Shown in pieces: positions 48,705 through 49,448 of a stretch of 49,448 nucleotides of DNA. Numbering within the stretch: position 1 is the stretch's first letter; every line of letters begins with the position of its first letter. Under the pieces are notes generated by a model. The model was not told where the DNA came from and made no database searches. It saw nothing but the letters and a program-made list of their open reading frames with translations. The stretch is taken from contig CACWOZ010000013.1 of the NCBI GenBank assembly GCA_902762655.1, positions 1 through 49,448 of the forward strand. Reading direction: 5' to 3'. This DNA is from an uncultured Bacteroidia bacterium (GTDB taxonomy: Bacteria > Bacteroidota > Bacteroidia > Bacteroidales > UBA932). A program made the translations under genes and the position numbers.

Positions 48705-49448
48705 ATGAAATTCTTTATTTGTGGCTGCAACGGTATGGCGGGACATACCATCAGCTTATATCTCCAGGAGCAGGGACACGATGTGTATGGCTTTGACCTA
48801 CAAGAACCAAAACTGATAAAAGGTTTTGCAGGTAATGCATTCGATACCGAGACCATAGCACGTGTTATCAAAGAAGGTAACTATGATACGGTCATCAACT
48901 GTATTGGCGTACTGAACCAGTTTGCTGAAAACAATCATGCGCTGGCTGCTTTCCTGAACAGTTACTTCCCTCACTTCTTAGCAAAGACTACGGAAGGAAC
49001 AGATACTCAGGTTATCCACATGACCACTGATTGCGTTTTCTCTGGCAAGAAGGGAAGTTACACTGAGCATGACCTGCGTGACGGTGAGACTTTTTATGAC
49101 CGTAGCAAGGCGCTTGGAGAGTTGGATGATGAGAAAAACCTTTCTCTGCGTAACTCCATTGTGGGTGCAGACATCAACCCCAAGGGCATTGGTCTACTAA
49201 ACTGGTTTATGAACAACACTACAGGTGAGCATCCCGTGGTGAACGGTTATACTAAAGCCATGTGGACGGGCCAGTGCACCTATCAGTTGGCAAAGACCAT
49301 GGAGGCTGCTGCTAAGGAGCGTGCCCACGGTCTGGTGAATGCCGTGCCGGATACAGATATTTCCAAGTATGAACTGCTGAAGCTGTTCAATAAGTATCTC
49401 CGTGGTGGCCGTGTGCAGATTAACCCTGTGGAAGGAGTTAATGCAGAC
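48705..49448 (+). CDS. RmlD-like sugar nucleotide reductase (FnlB-like), 3' end outside the window
   Basis: 248 residues are visible and the frame runs to the window edge. Rossmann start FFICGCNGMAGHTISLYL, VINCIGVLN, HMTTDCVFSGKKGSYTE, the YxxxK catalytic pair in FYDRSKALGE, and LRNSIVGADINPKG. It belongs to the RmlD/dTDP-4-dehydrorhamnose-reductase-like SDR group. Beside an FnlA/CapE-type dehydratase it fits FnlB, the reductase that makes UDP-L-pneumosamine on the way to UDP-L-FucNAc. An epimerase would be expected next, beyond the window. Confidence 0.82.
   Translation, partial: MKFFICGCNGMAGHTISLYLQEQGHDVYGFDLQEPKLIKGFAGNAFDTETIARVIKEGNYDTVINCIGVLNQFAENNHALAAFLNSYFPHFLAKTTEGTDTQVIHMTTDCVFSGKKGSYTEHDLRDGETFYDRSKALGELDDEKNLSLRNSIVGADINPKGIGLLNWFMNNTTGEHPVVNGYTKAMWTGQCTYQLAKTMEAAAKERAHGLVNAVPDTDISKYELLKLFNKYLRGGRVQINPVEGVNAD

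Overview
The window reads as a chromosomal segment from a Bacteroidales bacterium. Four things point there. The families present include DUF4301, DUF3276, DUF5606, GSCFA, GH97 and a PdxB/DUF4301 pair. Many genes follow Bacteroidota-type promoters (-7 TAnnTTTG with an upstream TTG/TTTG). Shine-Dalgarno sequences are largely absent. A probable 6S RNA sits between zapA and the RNase Y gene. Genus cannot be fixed from the sequence alone. No tRNA, rRNA or CRISPR array was seen.

Positions 1-30,000 are a compact, GC-rich housekeeping region with many stop/start overlaps. In order it holds: a recF 3' end that appears to have lost its Walker B segment; a DciA-like gene, pdxB, DUF4301, a TPR membrane protein and YebC; a dicarboxylate-type symporter; an ABC/permease/GntR operon; GSCFA, GH97 and 5'-nucleotidase; ffh (convergent) and an AraC-type regulator; a CNNM-CBS membrane protein; a coiled-coil gene, zapA, 6S RNA and rny; dsbD; a minus-strand nucleoside salvage operon (DUF3276, an MTA/SAH-deaminase-like amidohydrolase and two purine nucleoside phosphorylases); nusB, yajC, ybbR-like, a coaE-DUF5606 fusion and rimO; then a long structured leader in front of ugd and yhcH.

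Positions 30,000-47,600 are accessory and visibly more A+T-rich over much of their length. An Abi-alpha (DUF4393)-like gene and an unknown gene follow yhcH. Next comes a gene graveyard: a broken second copy of yhcH and ugd around an intact lipocalin, plus a broken STAS-like gene. A membrane KAP P-loop NTPase with a small partner follows.

The most striking locus is 37,314-40,024. A small peptide carries two exact TKTxxxxERDD modules 20 residues apart. It overlaps a microviridin-type ATP-grasp ligase, which overlaps a four-TM protein, which is followed in the same reading frame by a class III cyclase-like protein. This looks like a graspetide (omega-ester RiPP) module joined to a Pycsar-like cyclase/membrane-effector pair, a combination I do not recognise.

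After it, two imperfect ~41-bp direct repeats (40,041 and 47,332) bracket a second cassette: a 1388-residue STAND NTPase, a TIR protein, a small unknown gene and an HD phosphohydrolase. The window ends at the start of a surface polysaccharide locus (FnlA/CapE-like dehydratase and a partial reductase). The ugd gene at 28.3 kb and this locus suggest that defence-like cassettes have accumulated beside or within a capsule/O-antigen region.
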